Source: Dryocosmus kuriphilus
Lineage: Eukaryota; Arthropoda; Insecta; Hymenoptera; Cynipidae
NCBI GenBank assembly: GCA_038277395.1
Contig: CM076192.1
Location: forward strand, 54,793,119-54,857,118
Reading direction: 5' to 3'
Length of the DNA stretch: 64,000 bases
This document shows, piece by piece, positions 22,585 through 32,498 of the stretch. Below the pieces are notes generated by a model, which had not been told where the DNA came from, searched no databases, and was given only the letters and a program-made list of their open reading frames with translations. Position numbers and translations under genes: made by a program. Numbering within the stretch: the stretch's first letter is position 1; each line of letters starts with the position of its first letter.

Positions 22585-23075
22585 AAAGATTTTTAAAACG
22601 TCCGAACTTAGATGCAGAATTTTTTAAAGTCGCTAGAAGTCGGACAGGCTGTCTGACTTCTGGCGTAGGTAAACGTCATTCTTACAGCGTTTGCTAAGCC
22701 GGACAACCTATATTTGAACACACGTGGAGGACAGGTATGTTCTTTTTATAAATAATACGAAGTCATAAGTATTACGAAACAGAGTTTTTATAATTATTTA
22801 ATCCCAGTAAAGGTTGTTATTTCATATACTGAAGAAGATTTCGTTTCTAAGAGAAGTATTGAGTATATAAACATTTTCTTGAAATTCTAACCTCTCTATA
22901 ACCTTAGATAAACGCAAGTTCACTTTCGTCAAATTTTTTGTCTAGGAAATGTTTTTGAAATAAAAATAACAAGGTTAATGTGAAATCTGATTAAAATTTG
23001 CATGGATATCATGAAAGGAGAGGGGATTTCGAAAATTACCACCAACCCTTATCAATAGTGGTACGAATAGATATG
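22585..23075. other. Non-coding stretch
   Basis: Contains a small hairpin (GAAGTCGGACAG...CTGTCTGACTTC, about 22637-22662). No gene or transposon end could be supported. Confidence 0.4.
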
Positions 23076-23499
23076 TACAGGAAGTTGGCACCGCAACCTT
23101 CAATTTTCAAAAAAAGAAAAGTTGTGCTGAATTGTGCTGCATTAGGGCTCTCTTGTGCCGCAAAATATATTTTTCGAAAAAATAAGAATTTTAGACACAA
23201 TTTCCAAAAAACGATTTTTAAGCCAGCAGCGCACTTTTGTATTTAAAAAAAAGACAAAAGTTGTGCTAGGTAGCCCTAAAGGTGCCCATGAACGTGCCGT
23301 AAACCAAAATTCCAGATTGTGAATCGTTTTAGAAAAAAACATAATTTTTGAAAAATTCCCAGCACCGCCATTTTGTTTTTTCGAAGAAAGAAAACTTGTG
23401 TTAGGTAGTATTTAATGGACTCAATATTTTGCCGCAAACGCGAATTTCAAAACTCAAAAAAGTTTTCAAAAAACAACCACCCCAAGAAACTAAAAAATT

Positions 23500-24350
23500 T
23501 TCAAAAATGCGAATTTCGAAGAAAGGAAAGTTGTACTGAATTGTGATAGGTGAGCACAATAAAAGACTCTTATGACAAATTTTTACTCAGATTAATATTT
23601 TTTCCAGAATAATTCTACTTTCCCACCTCGAAAATATTTTGTTGGCCCTCAAAATTTTGTTGGCCCAAAATTTTGAAAAATGTGAATTTTGAAAAAAGGA
23701 AAGTTGCGCTGCATTCTGCTAGACGGAAACAACAAAATAATCTTATGATAATTTCTACTCAGATTAATATTTTCCAGAATAATTCCACTTTTCCATCTCG
23801 AAAATATTTTGTTCACCCAAAATTTTGAAATATGTGAATTTTGAGAAAAGGAAAGTTGTGCTGAATTGTGCTAGACGAGCACAACGAAAAACTCATATAA
23901 AAATTTTTACTCAGATTAATATTTTCCAAAATAATTCCACTTTTCCATCTCGAAAACATTTTGTTGTTCCAGAATTTTGAAAAATGTGAATTTCGGAAAA
24001 AGAAAAGTTGTGCTGAATTGTGCTAGGCGAGCACAACAAAAGACTCTTATGACAATTTCTACTCAGATTAATATTTTCCAGAATAATTCCACTTTTCCAT
24101 CTCGAAAATATTTTGTTGACCCAAAATTTGGAAAAATGTGAATTTTGACAAAAGGAAAGTTGCGCTGCATTCTGCTAGACGGATACAACAAAATAATCTT
24201 ATGACAATTTCTACTCAGATTAATATTTTCCAGAATAATTCCACTTTTCCATCTCGAAAATATTTTGTTCACCCAAAGTTTTGAAATATGTGATTTTAAA
24301 AAAAGGAAAGTTGTGCTGAGTTGTGCTAGGCGAGCACAGCAAAAGAATCT
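23500..24350 (+). repeat. Tandem array of about 152-bp units in the left foldback arm
   Basis: About 5.5 units. The landmark ATTAATATTTTCCAGAATAA begins near 23592, 23764, 23915, 24068 and 24220, so the spacing is 152-153 bp except for a longer first unit. Each unit also carries AAAGTTGTGCTGAATTGTGC and TCCATCTCGAAAATATTTTG. Units drift by about 5-15%. Confidence 0.8.
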
Positions 24351-24399
24351 AATGTCAAAATGTTGAAGAAGTGATTTTTTATGAAGATATTTTTAAAAA

Positions 24400-25475
24400 T
24401 CTGGCCGCTTCGCGGGCACATTCTTATCGTACGTCACGCACGCCATGCTATGCGCGAAGCATGAGCACGTCTAGGGCGCGCGCGTCTGTCGGAACTCGCG
24501 CTTCGCGCTCGATACGTTATTTACCTCACGCTAATCGCTCGATGTTTATACATCCCCCTAAATTTGTGCGTATGAACCTTTTAAATTAAACATCAAACCA
24601 TTACCCAGCATAATTTCGTAATTTGGAATTTTTTGTTTTTGTTAAAGCTCTTTCGGCTTTAACAAATAAATTCTCATCATGTGTCTCGTTTTTCGCAATC
24701 GAATAAATTTTGTCCAAAACATGACATTTCATCCTGCAGTTTTGGTGAAAATATTTTTTTAAAAAAATTTTTAGTAACAGTTTTCACGGTTCAAAAAAAA
24801 ACTATGATTCTTATCAAAAAATGGTTTGAAGCAAATATGTAAACATTTTTGAGGTTCCAACGGAGTTTCAACGGAAAACTGAATTTATGATTTTTAATAA
24901 CATTTTTGACAATTTAAGCAAAAACTATATTCGTTAAAAAAAAAGTTTAAAGAAAATTTGTAGATCTTTTTGATACTAATACCTTTCTCATTGAGATGAG
25001 AATGTAACAAGAAAAATTGCATTTTTTAGCCAAACTATGTAAAAATTTTTTTTTTAATTCACATTTTTGTATACTTTAATCAAGTGCAAAACGTGGGAAA
25101 CGTGATGAGAATGCGCCTGAGCAGCGGGCCGATTTTTCAATAACTTTTAATAACTTTTTATTCACTTTACAATAATGTATTTTTTTATTAAAACAATTAT
25201 TATACGTTTTATGAAAAAATTATGCGTTGGATCAAAAGATGGTTTTTAGCAAATTTGTAGGCCTTTCCAAGGTGAACAATTCTGCCTCTTAATATTTTCT
25301 AGTATCTCGAGTAGTTTTGCTGACGACAACGATAACGACGACAACGCTGGACAGACACCAACGTAAAACATGTTTTTTCGGATTCAGGGGGTCAAGAAAC
25401 GTCGTGATTTCATGAAGTCCGCGAAAGTCAGTTTTCACATAAAATTAATACCTTTCTCATTGAGATGAGAAAGTA
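24400..25475 (+). repeat. Interspersed repeat family, copy B (two 3' ends)
   Basis: It shares the GC-rich block (CTCGCGCTTCGCGCTCGATA at about 24495) with copies A and C. It has two 3' ends with the hairpin TTCTCATTGAGATGAGAA, at 24985-25002 and 25454-25471, so it looks like a partial dimer or a nested insertion. It lies between the arms of the large foldback element. No ORF. Confidence 0.65.
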
Positions 25476-25639
25476 ATAAAGTTCAGTCTCATGTATTTGG
25501 TGCCACATATATATACACCAGTCCACGGCCATCTTAGACTGTCATATTGCAAGATGGAACACCTAACTCAACGAAAAAATATAATTTATTAAATTTTTAT
25601 CTGATTTCGAACCCCAAGCAGATTAAAAAAATGATCGTC

Positions 25640-26160
25640 TAATTATACTCACGTAGCACAACTCAGTACAACTTCACTTTTTTCAAAATTCGCATATTTC
25701 AAAGTTTTGGGTCAACCTAATTTTTCAAATGTGATTATTATGGAAAATATCAATCTGAGTGAAAAATGTCATAAGAGTCTTCTGTTGTGCTCGTTTAGCA
25801 CAACTCAGGACAACTTTCCTTTTTTCAAAATTCACATTTTTCAAAATTTTGGGTCATCAAAATATTTTCGAGATGGAAAAGTGGAATTATATTGTAAAAT
25901 ATTAACCTGAGTAGAAATTGTTATGGGAGTCTTTTGTTGTTATCGTCTAGTAAAATTCAGCATAACTTTTCTTTTTTCGAAATTCACATTTTTTTAAATT
26001 TTGCGTCAAACAAAATATTTTCGAGATGGAAAAGTGGATTTATTCTGGAAAGCATTAATCTCAGTAGAAATAGTCCTAAGAGTCTTTTGTTGTGCTTGCC
26101 TATCACAACTCAGCCCGACTTTCCTTTTTTCAAAAGCACATTTTTCAAAATTTTTGTGTT
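25640..26160 (-). repeat. Tandem array of about 152-bp units in the right foldback arm
   Basis: About 3.3 inverted copies of the same unit (for example CAAAATATTTTCGAGATGGA at about 25857 and 26009). The array is shorter than on the left, so the arms have changed copy number independently. Confidence 0.75.
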
Positions 26161-26567
26161 TTCTTGGGGTGCTTGTTTTTTGAAAACTGTTTGAGTTTTG
26201 GAATTCGCGTTTGCGGTATAATATTGAGGGCAGTAAATACTGCCTAGCACAAGTTTTCTTTTTTCGAAAAAACAAAATGGAGTGCTGGGAATTTTTTTAA
26301 AATGATGTTTTTTTTTAAACGATTCACAATATGGAATTTTGGTTTACGGTACGTTCGTGTGCATCTTTAGAGCTATCTAGCACAACTTTTATTTTTTTTT
26401 AAATACGAAAGTGCGGTGCTGGCTCAAAAATCGTTTTTTGGAAATTGTGTCTAAAATTTTTATTTTTTCGAAAAATGTTTTGCGGAACATGAGAGTACTA
26501 ATGTAGCACAATTCAGCACAACTTTTCTTTTTTTGATAATTGAAGGTTGCGGTGCCAACTTCCTGTA

Positions 26568-27160
26568 AATCGAATATATACTCCATAATTGAAAACATTC
26601 GCGTAGATAAAACTAACTTAAAAATTCAGTGAAAATTAGGCAATGATATATTAAAAAATAGTTCATGAAAACACTTGGATTCAATATTAAAAGCATTTTT
26701 TCTTAACCTTTTTTAGTTTTAGTATTTGAAAGTAGCGTATGATTAAGTGAATTCTTTTTAAATAAAAATTTTCGAAGCCAAAAAATACTGTCCGACTACT
26801 AGACACATGCTATCCGGCCACTAAAAATCTTGTCCGACCACTAATGTTTTCTTAACCTTTACCGAAAAACCTTATTTTTCTTTCAAAATCGACTTTAACT
26901 CAGAAATAAACGGCAAAATAATTTTTAAAATACGCGCAGAGTCCAAAAATGCGAACTTTTGTTACAAAAAATAGAAAAAAAGTTTGTACAACAATTTAAA
27001 TATCAGAGAAACACTATTTGTCCGACCACTGGTACCTTATCAGGAATTACCCTCAAAATTAATTATTAGGGACAATTTTTATGGTGTTGAAAATCTTCAA
27101 ATTATACGATGAAAAATAGGTTATTATTACATTTTGCGTTTATAAAATAGAAAAGAATAA
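26568..27160. other. Non-coding stretch
   Basis: Recurring words TGTCCGACCACT/ATCCGGCCACT (about 26790-26850 and 27018) give a faint repeat; otherwise nothing is supported. Confidence 0.35.
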
Positions 27161-27264
27161 GTTTTTAGCAATTATTTTTCAATGAAAAATGAAGATGTTT
27201 TTAGCAATTATTTTTCAATGAAAAATGAAGATATTTTTAGCAATTATTTTTCAATGAAAAATTA
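27161..27264 (+). repeat. 36-bp tandem repeat, about 2.9 copies
   Basis: The unit begins GTTTTTAGCAATTATTTTTC and ends AATGAAAAATGAAGAT; copies start at 27161, 27197 and 27233 and differ at one or two bases. It lies immediately upstream of the candidate spliced exon at 27302. Confidence 0.85.
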
Positions 27265-27301
27265 ATGTTCAAAAGTTATTTTTTATTCTTTAAACTTTCA
27301 G

Positions 27302-28180
27302 CAAGCCAAGATGATGTAGAGAAGCTGGCGGCGGAAAATCCACATGGAATAAGAGTGGCAAATCGGCTACTAGGAGGAACCAGCAACAGTACCGATGAAA
27401 AACAGTATACTACTGAAAAAGGTATGATGAAAGTATATTATTTTATTTATTTATATGTTTTTTAAAAAAGCATTCATTTAAATATATAAACTTCCTCGTT
27501 TTAAATTGCAGCAAGGAAGGAAAGGCAATGTTGCAACAGCGGCAGCAAAGGTCAAAGGATTTGACAGCATTTTGCGGCGCAAGAACCACCTTGCCAACCG
27601 GAGAGTGCTAAGAAGTAGCAGCGATGAATTCGATGTTGACAACGGTATTTAATATCACGAAATTGTATTTCTTAAAATCTTAGTTTCCTTATATTTATTC
27701 AAACTTGTTGCTATTGTATCAGATACTCCTGCTGCTGAGTCATTTACCAGGACCTTCATGGCGACGCTCGACATCGCAGTCGGCACGGCGCTCATGGCGA
27801 CCCTGCCAATCAAGGTCTCCAGGATGGTCAGGCTCGAGGTCAGTGTCGGCAATTAGGTCGCCTGGATGCTCTTCGCGTGGGTCTACACGATCACCATCGA
27901 GGTCAGCAACACCAGTACGATCCTGAGGGTCGAGATCACCAGGAAACTTGCCACAGCGCACTGAACCACCAGGGCGACGCTCGACATCCCAGTCACCAAG
28001 GCGCTCATGGCGACTCTGACTCTACATCGCTATCCAGATCGTCTAGATGCTCTCCACGTGACTCACCGCCATCGAGGGCACCTCCTAGGTCTTCAAAGAC
28101 TGCACGGCGCTCACTGCCTTTTGAGCCACGACTGTTTCCAGCAAGATCGCCACTGTGGCAAACACCTTACGATGAGGAGG
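27302..28180 (+). pseudogene. Possible three-exon Ser/Arg-rich gene fragment
   Basis: Three GC-richer blocks are bounded by plausible splice sites. Exon 1 at 27302-27421 (after TTTCAG, before GTATGA) encodes 'QDDVEKLAAENPHGIRVANR'. Exon 2 at about 27512/27516-27642 (after TTGCAG or GCAAG, before GTATTT) is open as 'GNVATAAAKVKGFDSILRRK'. Exon 3 at 27722-28180 (after TATCAG, before GTATTG) is Ser/Arg/Pro-rich ('RRSTSQSARRSWRP') with an internal repeat of GGCGACGCTCGACATC at about 27759 and 27972. Exon 1 joins exon 2 in frame only if the acceptor at 27514-27515 is used. Exon 3 has stops or shifts in each frame, so it may be decayed. I do not recognise the protein. Confidence 0.3.
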
Positions 28181-28580
28181 TATTGTTATGTTTGGATTTC
28201 TACTTTTTCTACTTTGTTTTGTCTAGTTTTTAGTCAAATGAAAAAGACATTATAATTTACAATAATTCGCATAAGCTGAAAAGTGATACAGGTCGTAGAT
28301 AAACTATTACAAATAAAATATCAAAAGTTCTCATCGATCCAACGCCTGGTAAAAGATTTATTCAAGTTCAAAGGTAAAAGAAATCAGTTTTTTTTGCATT
28401 GTTCTCGTAAACGGTAAGTTGTATCATAAAAATAGGTCAAATGAAAGTTGTAGATCATGCAACTGTCTACAGAGATCGTTCTAATACTTTTTTTCCTACG
28501 AATCACCATTGCCGAGATATCAACATTGTAAACATCGAAAATACGACAAATCACTTTTACGGCTGTAAAATGTCAGTCAG
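28181..28580. other. Non-coding stretch
   Basis: AT-rich sequence between the Ser/Arg-rich block and the hAT pseudogene; no feature supported. Confidence 0.35.
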
Positions 28581-28590
28581 AAAATTAATT

Positions 28591-29375
28591 TTACAAATGT
28601 ACTTTCCTAGCTTTTAAGGTGGCAAAATTTCTCAGTGTCGTTCCAATATCAATTGATCGGAAAGTATTTTTTTCTATGGCGATAATAGCCAAATCGTTTA
28701 AATGTTCTTGAGAAATAGTAGATCTTAAATAAGTTTTAATTAATTTCAATTTGGAAAAACTCCTTTCTCCACTTGCGACACTGATTTTTAAAGTTAGTAG
28801 AATCCGCAAAGATACGAAGAGATTGGGAAAAGTATCCATGAATTTGTTTTTCGTTATATAGTTCAAGGTATCCACTGGCGTAGTTTCAGATGGCAGCATT
28901 GGCGACAAAATAACAAGTTCGTGTTGCATTTCTTGTCCATCGATGTCACAGTCTTCTTCATATGTGAGAATCCTCTGAAGATTGAGACAGCTTTTATGAA
29001 GTTGTAAATTATCCCAGCGTGATAATTCTTGAATATCATACAAAAAGCTTAAAATATCACTGCGTTTTTTTCATTTGCTGGAACCTGTCATCAAATGATG
29101 CGATGGTTACATCGAGGACTGAATAGAAAAAGTTGAATTTAAAAGATTTCATCCCTGGTGCGACTGGTTCATCCTGCTGTTCGTAATCGAATTGCTTTCG
29201 AGTCTTCGTGGGGCGAATGGTGGTTTCTAATTCAAAATCAGGATTTGCATCGAGCCATTCTCCACAGTCATTCGATAAAATCACTGTTGGCACTTCGATG
29301 TCTTTGATTTTATTCGCGATTTTTTTATTATCAATTTCTATGGACCTTTCTCTAACTGAATTAGAACATTCTCAT
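28591..29375 (-). pseudogene. hAT-type (ZMYM1-like) transposase C-terminus, broken
   Basis: The minus strand gives 150 residues (29043-28591) containing 'SVASGERSFSKLKLIKTYLR' followed by 'LNDLAIIAIEK', the hAT-family C-terminal dimerisation region seen in ZMYM1-like and other transposon-derived proteins. An upstream segment (29293-29057, perhaps from 29375) ends 'SVLDVTIASFDDRFQQMKK' and joins the first through a frame break at about 29045-29056. The DDE catalytic core and N-terminal zinc finger are absent, so this is a dead remnant. No terminal inverted repeats were found. Confidence 0.75.
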
Positions 29376-29640
29376 TGATTTCATTCAGTTCACCTTCGAT
29401 CTCACTCTGTGTACACTAAATCTAAAAAATTCCATGTGAAAATTTATTATGAAATCATTTAAAACTCGTTTAGAATGTATGTATTTTCAATATATAAATA
29501 TCGTTTTGCATTTTCAAGATGCTATTTTTGCTGTATTTTTGAACTTGCGGATTTTGTTTCCTTTCTTGTACGTGCTTCTGAATCTGTTTTAGACTTTTTT
29601 GCTTCCTTTTTAGAATCATGAGAAAACCGTAAAAGACTAT
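29376..29640. other. Non-coding stretch
   Basis: No feature could be supported. Confidence 0.35.
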
Positions 29641-29816
29641 TTCAACCCAGTGGGCACATATGTCCTAAAGCTGTCCTACGGACGTCTTGAGGACGTTCTG
29701 AGGACCTTTCAAAGACATGAGAAGAACCACAGGATGTCTTAAAGACGCCAAGTCACAGGACATAGAGGTACATTGTAAGGACGTCTTTAAGATGTTCCGG
29801 TGCTCTCTGGGTTGAA
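29641..29816. mobile_element. MITE with TTCAACCCAG ends and repeated GACGTC words
   Basis: The left end TTCAACCCAGTGGGCAC and right end GTGCTCTCTGGGTTGAA are near-perfect inverted repeats of about 17 bp. The 175-bp body repeats GGACGTCTT, GGACGTT and GGACCTT-type words, several of them palindromic (GACGTC). No coding capacity. Confidence 0.7.
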
Positions 29817-29977
29817 AGCTTGCGCTTGTTTCTCATTTTTTTGGTCTTGTAAAATCTTCCTTTTTCGGTAAAAAGATCCGGTTAGTTTTTTTCCTCAGAA
29901 TATTGCGACATATTTATATATTCGAAATACAGCACTTTTTGCCGCAACAAATATACTGTTAAAACTCTTTATTTTTT

Positions 29978-30002
29978 GGGGGGGGGGGGGGGGGGGGGGG
30001 GG
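29978..30002 (+). repeat. Poly(G) tract (25 G)
   Basis: Uninterrupted G run. Similar runs occur at 17102-17117 (16 G) and, as C, at 55195-55230 (36 C). The length is likely to be unstable or poorly resolved. Confidence 0.9.
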
Positions 30003-30239
30003 ACTCTCCAAGTTCCACCGCCGTGAGTTCGCCCCTGCGCTACAGAAACTTTTTTGGAAATTGAACTCTTGAAAAGTCTTGCTGGTTGCCCTCATGCATC
30101 AGTTTACAAAAGTTAAACGATATCTTTGTTGCAATAAAATGTCTGTCAAATAGCAAAAAGAGCTTATCTAAATGTACAAATATTGAAAATAAAGGTAATT
30201 CCAACAAATTCGAAGTCCGCTTGCGGAATATGTCTGAAA

Positions 30240-30872
30240 AAAAAATCTGCCCGCTTGGCGGGCACATTCTTACCGCGCGCTTCGCGCGAAGTATGAGCGC
30301 ACAGTCTGGTAGTCGTCGCGCTTCGATTTATTTAAGCCTCGCGCTCGAATGTTTTTGGTCCTTGCACATCCTGCTTGGTATTCGTTACGTGGGTCTTAAT
30401 ATATCAAAACACCTACTTTTAATGTTTTCTTTATATTTCATAACATATTTCACGAATAACTTAAAAACTACGTGTCTGCACAAAAAAATGATAGCAAATT
30501 TGTAGATTTTTTTGAGATGAACACTTTTACTCTACTGTCTTTTTTGTATCTCGCATAGTTTAGCCGGAAAATTGATTTCTTTATTTTGTGAAAACCGTTT
30601 TTGGTGGATAAAACCATAACCACTGGTCCGCTGGTTAACGAAATCGTCGTTTCTTTTTGGAATCTGAAGAAGTGTGCGAAAGCGCAATCCAATCTGATGA
30701 TTCTTTCAAAAGTTATCGCAGTAACAGATGCCGACGACAAGAACAACAACATACGTTGTAAAAACCGTTTTTTCTCACTCAGCAGTTCTCAAAATGTGGA
30801 GATTTGATGAAATCCGCGAAACTCATTTTTCACATAAAACTAATACCTTCTCATTGAGATGAGAATGTAAAA
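30240..30872 (+). repeat. Interspersed repeat family, copy C
   Basis: Begins GCCCGCTTGGCGGGCACATT (30251) with CGCGCGCTTCGCGCGAAGTA at about 30275. It shares AAACCGTTTTTGGTGGATAA (about 30594) with copy A, and ends with the hairpin TTCTCATTGAGATGAGAA at 30848-30865. Same strand and block order as copies A and B. Confidence 0.72.
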
Positions 30873-30972
30873 AGTATAAACTGCTAGTCTGGTTTAGAGT
30901 TCAAGTCGCGGTCAAGGCGACAATTACTAGATATATATTTAAATGTTTCACACATTAACAATACATACGCAC

Positions 30973-30973
<1 letters not shown>

Positions 30974-31015
<42 letters not shown>
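30974..31015. repeat. (TA)n microsatellite
   Basis: About 20 uninterrupted TA units. Confidence 0.95.
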
Positions 31016-31020
<5 letters not shown>

Positions 31021-31362
31021 GCTTAGGAGGCAATTATTAAATGCGGTTTTAAACATTCACCGACCGGGCAACCATGATGGTACCTTATGGAGTAGCATGT
31101 CGCTTCTGTATGGCGCTACGTCTGGATTATCCTCGTGGCATGAGGGTATAATCCTCCTGAGTCCAACTCCATTTTTCCACACGGGTAAGAAAAAATCGAA
31201 AGAAACATTCTGTCCTATACTCGCAAATTCTGATAGCTAATGTACACTAAATTGGAGAGTAAGAATCAGTATAAAATCAATTACTGCGAGTATTCGATAT
31301 AAATTTAGCACTAAGCATGTATATTGTAAACAAGAGTAAATTTCTTCGTCAGAAAAGTTGGT
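31016..31362. other. Non-coding stretch before H2A 3' end
   Basis: Contains a short open frame (31019-31240) with no recognisable domain; probably H2A downstream flank. Confidence 0.35.
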
Positions 31363-31378
31363 GGCCCTGAAAAGGGCC
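31363..31378 (-). terminator. Histone 3' stem-loop (H2A)
   Basis: On the minus strand GGCCCTTTTCAGGGCC lies 23 bp after the H2A stop. It is identical to the H1 and H2B hairpins and serves SLBP-dependent 3' processing. Confidence 0.95.
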
Positions 31379-31401
31379 GATTGTTCCTAGATGCAGTAGT
31401 C

Positions 31402-31776
31402 TTATGCTTTCTTTTCGGTCTTCTTGGGCAGAAGGACTGCTTGGATGTTAGGTAGAACTCCACCTTGAGCGATGGTGACACCAGAGAGAAGTTTATTCAA
31501 TTCCTCGTCGTTCCTGATGGCGAGTTGCAAGTGACGAGGGATGATTCTGGTTTTCTTATTGTCACGGGCGGCGTTACCTGCCAACTCGAGAACTTCAGCG
31601 GCCAGGTATTCCATGACAGCTGCCAAATAAACTGGAGCTCCAGCACCAACTCTCTCAGCATAATTTCCCTTGCGAAGAAGACGATGGATTCTTCCAACTG
31701 GGAACTGAAGTCCAGCCCGGGAAGAACGAGTCTTTGACTTTCCCTTTACTTTTCCACCTTTACCACGTCCTGACAT
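31402..31776 (-). CDS. H2A: Histone H2A
   Basis: Core nucleosome histone of 124 residues, full length and unbroken. The N-terminal tail starts 'MSGRGKGGKVKGKSKTRSSR'. The histone fold carries 'AGLQFPVGRIHRLLRKGNYA' and 'AAVMEYLAAEVLELAGNAAR', and the docking region includes 'RNDEELNKLLSGVTIAQGG'. The acidic-patch residues in the α2 and αC segments are present. The C-terminus (LLPKKTEKKA) is that of canonical replication-dependent arthropod H2A, not H2A.Z or H2Av. It is transcribed divergently from H2B across 312 bp and is intronless, with its stem-loop just downstream. Confidence 0.98.
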   Translation of the reverse strand: MSGRGKGGKVKGKSKTRSSRAGLQFPVGRIHRLLRKGNYAERVGAGAPVYLAAVMEYLAAEVLELAGNAARDNKKTRIIPRHLQLAIRNDEELNKLLSGVTIAQGGVLPNIQAVLLPKKTEKKA

Positions 31777-32088
31777 ATTATATGTAAGTTAAGTAAAACT
31801 TCGTCAACGAGACTCTGCTAGGAAGCACAAGCGAGAATAATTTTTTCGGAACAAAAAGTGGCGTACTTATGCCTTCGAGGCAGGGAGCACGGGCCAATCA
31901 GGTCGCATGGCCCCTTCTCATTTGTGAGTTGCCGCCAATGCTTCCTGCCAATGGCGTTGTCTCCCCCCCACTCCTTTCATTCCGATTGGTTAGTCGTCGG
32001 AATAAAATAAACACGTTAGACGTCAAAAGCTCACATTTCGTTTGTGAGTTGTTGCGAGTAGAGGTTTTGTGACTGAATTGTCGTCGTC
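31777..32088. promoter_or_regulatory. Shared divergent H2A/H2B promoter
   Basis: 312 bp between the two start codons. CCAAT boxes are at about 31894, 31934 and 31949, with an inverted one (ATTGG) at about 31984. An AATAAAATAAA TATA-like element at about 32001 sits 25-35 bp before the likely H2B start region (TCACATTTCG, about 32031). For H2A only a weak CATAAGTA (minus strand, near 31866) can be seen. Multiple CCAAT boxes fit S-phase histone control. Confidence 0.7.
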
Positions 32089-32463
32089 ATGGCACCGAAA
32101 GCTAGTGGGAAGGCTGTTAAGAAGGCGGGTAAAGCTCAGAAGAAGAATATTGCGAAGACCGACAAGAAGAAGAAGCGTAAGAGGAAGGAGAGTTACGCAA
32201 TCTATATCTACAAGGTTCTGAAGCAAGTTCATCCTGACACTGGAGTTTCAAGCAAGGCGATGTCAATCATGAACAGTTTCGTCAATGACATCTTTGAACG
32301 TATCGCCGCCGAGTCTTCTCGTTTGGCTCATTACAACAAACGTTCCACAATCACCTCTCGGGAAATCCAGACTGCCGTCAGGCTTCTCCTTCCTGGTGAA
32401 CTCGCTAAACACGCCGTTTCTGAAGGAACCAAAGCTGTTACCAAATACACCAGCTCAAAGTAA
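32089..32463 (+). CDS. H2B: Histone H2B
   Basis: Core nucleosome histone of 124 residues, full length and unbroken. A Lys-rich tail (to about residue 30) is followed by 'RKRKESYAIYIYKVLKQVHP', 'SSKAMSIMNSFVNDIFERIA', 'STITSREIQTAVRLLLPGEL' and the C-terminal helix ending 'AVTKYTSSK', where the conserved ubiquitylated lysine lies. Intronless, with the processing stem-loop 35 bp after the stop. It pairs with H2A in the octamer, and the divergent arrangement allows co-expression. Confidence 0.98.
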   Translation: MAPKASGKAVKKAGKAQKKNIAKTDKKKKRKRKESYAIYIYKVLKQVHPDTGVSSKAMSIMNSFVNDIFERIAAESSRLAHYNKRSTITSREIQTAVRLLLPGELAKHAVSEGTKAVTKYTSSK

Positions 32464-32498
32464 ACGATTTCACAAGTTGTGAATTTTTCGGAACAATC

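Larger units (their letters stand above)
23076..26567. mobile_element. Large foldback element with tandem-repeat arms
   Basis: The left end TACAGGAAGTTGGCACCGC (23076) is matched in reverse complement at 26549-26567. The arms (about 23076-24350 and 25640-26567) stay alignable over 900 bp or more at about 85-90% by eye. The outer 420 bp is unique sequence; the inner part is a tandem array of a unit of about 152 bp. Between the arms lies about 1.3 kb containing interspersed-repeat copy B. Flanking CGAATAGATA (23064-23073) and CGAATATATA (26571-26580) differ at one base and could be a 10-bp target-site duplication. No transposase ORF. Arms with internal tandem repeats recall Drosophila FB and Galileo elements; a Mutator-like origin is only an inference. 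Confidence 0.78.

Noticed and set aside
23500..24350. CRISPR-like array
   Set aside because: The 152-bp units are contiguous and diverged, with no unique spacers, and the DNA is eukaryotic.
27740..28255. Several overlapping Arg/Ser/Asp-rich ORFs on both strands
   Set aside because: The GC-rich internally repeated exon-3 block is open in several frames at once; only the splice-bounded reading was kept, at low confidence.
30086..30505. 139-codon plus-strand ORF in repeat copy C
   Set aside because: It crosses the start of a repeat whose other two copies are not open; no domain is visible.
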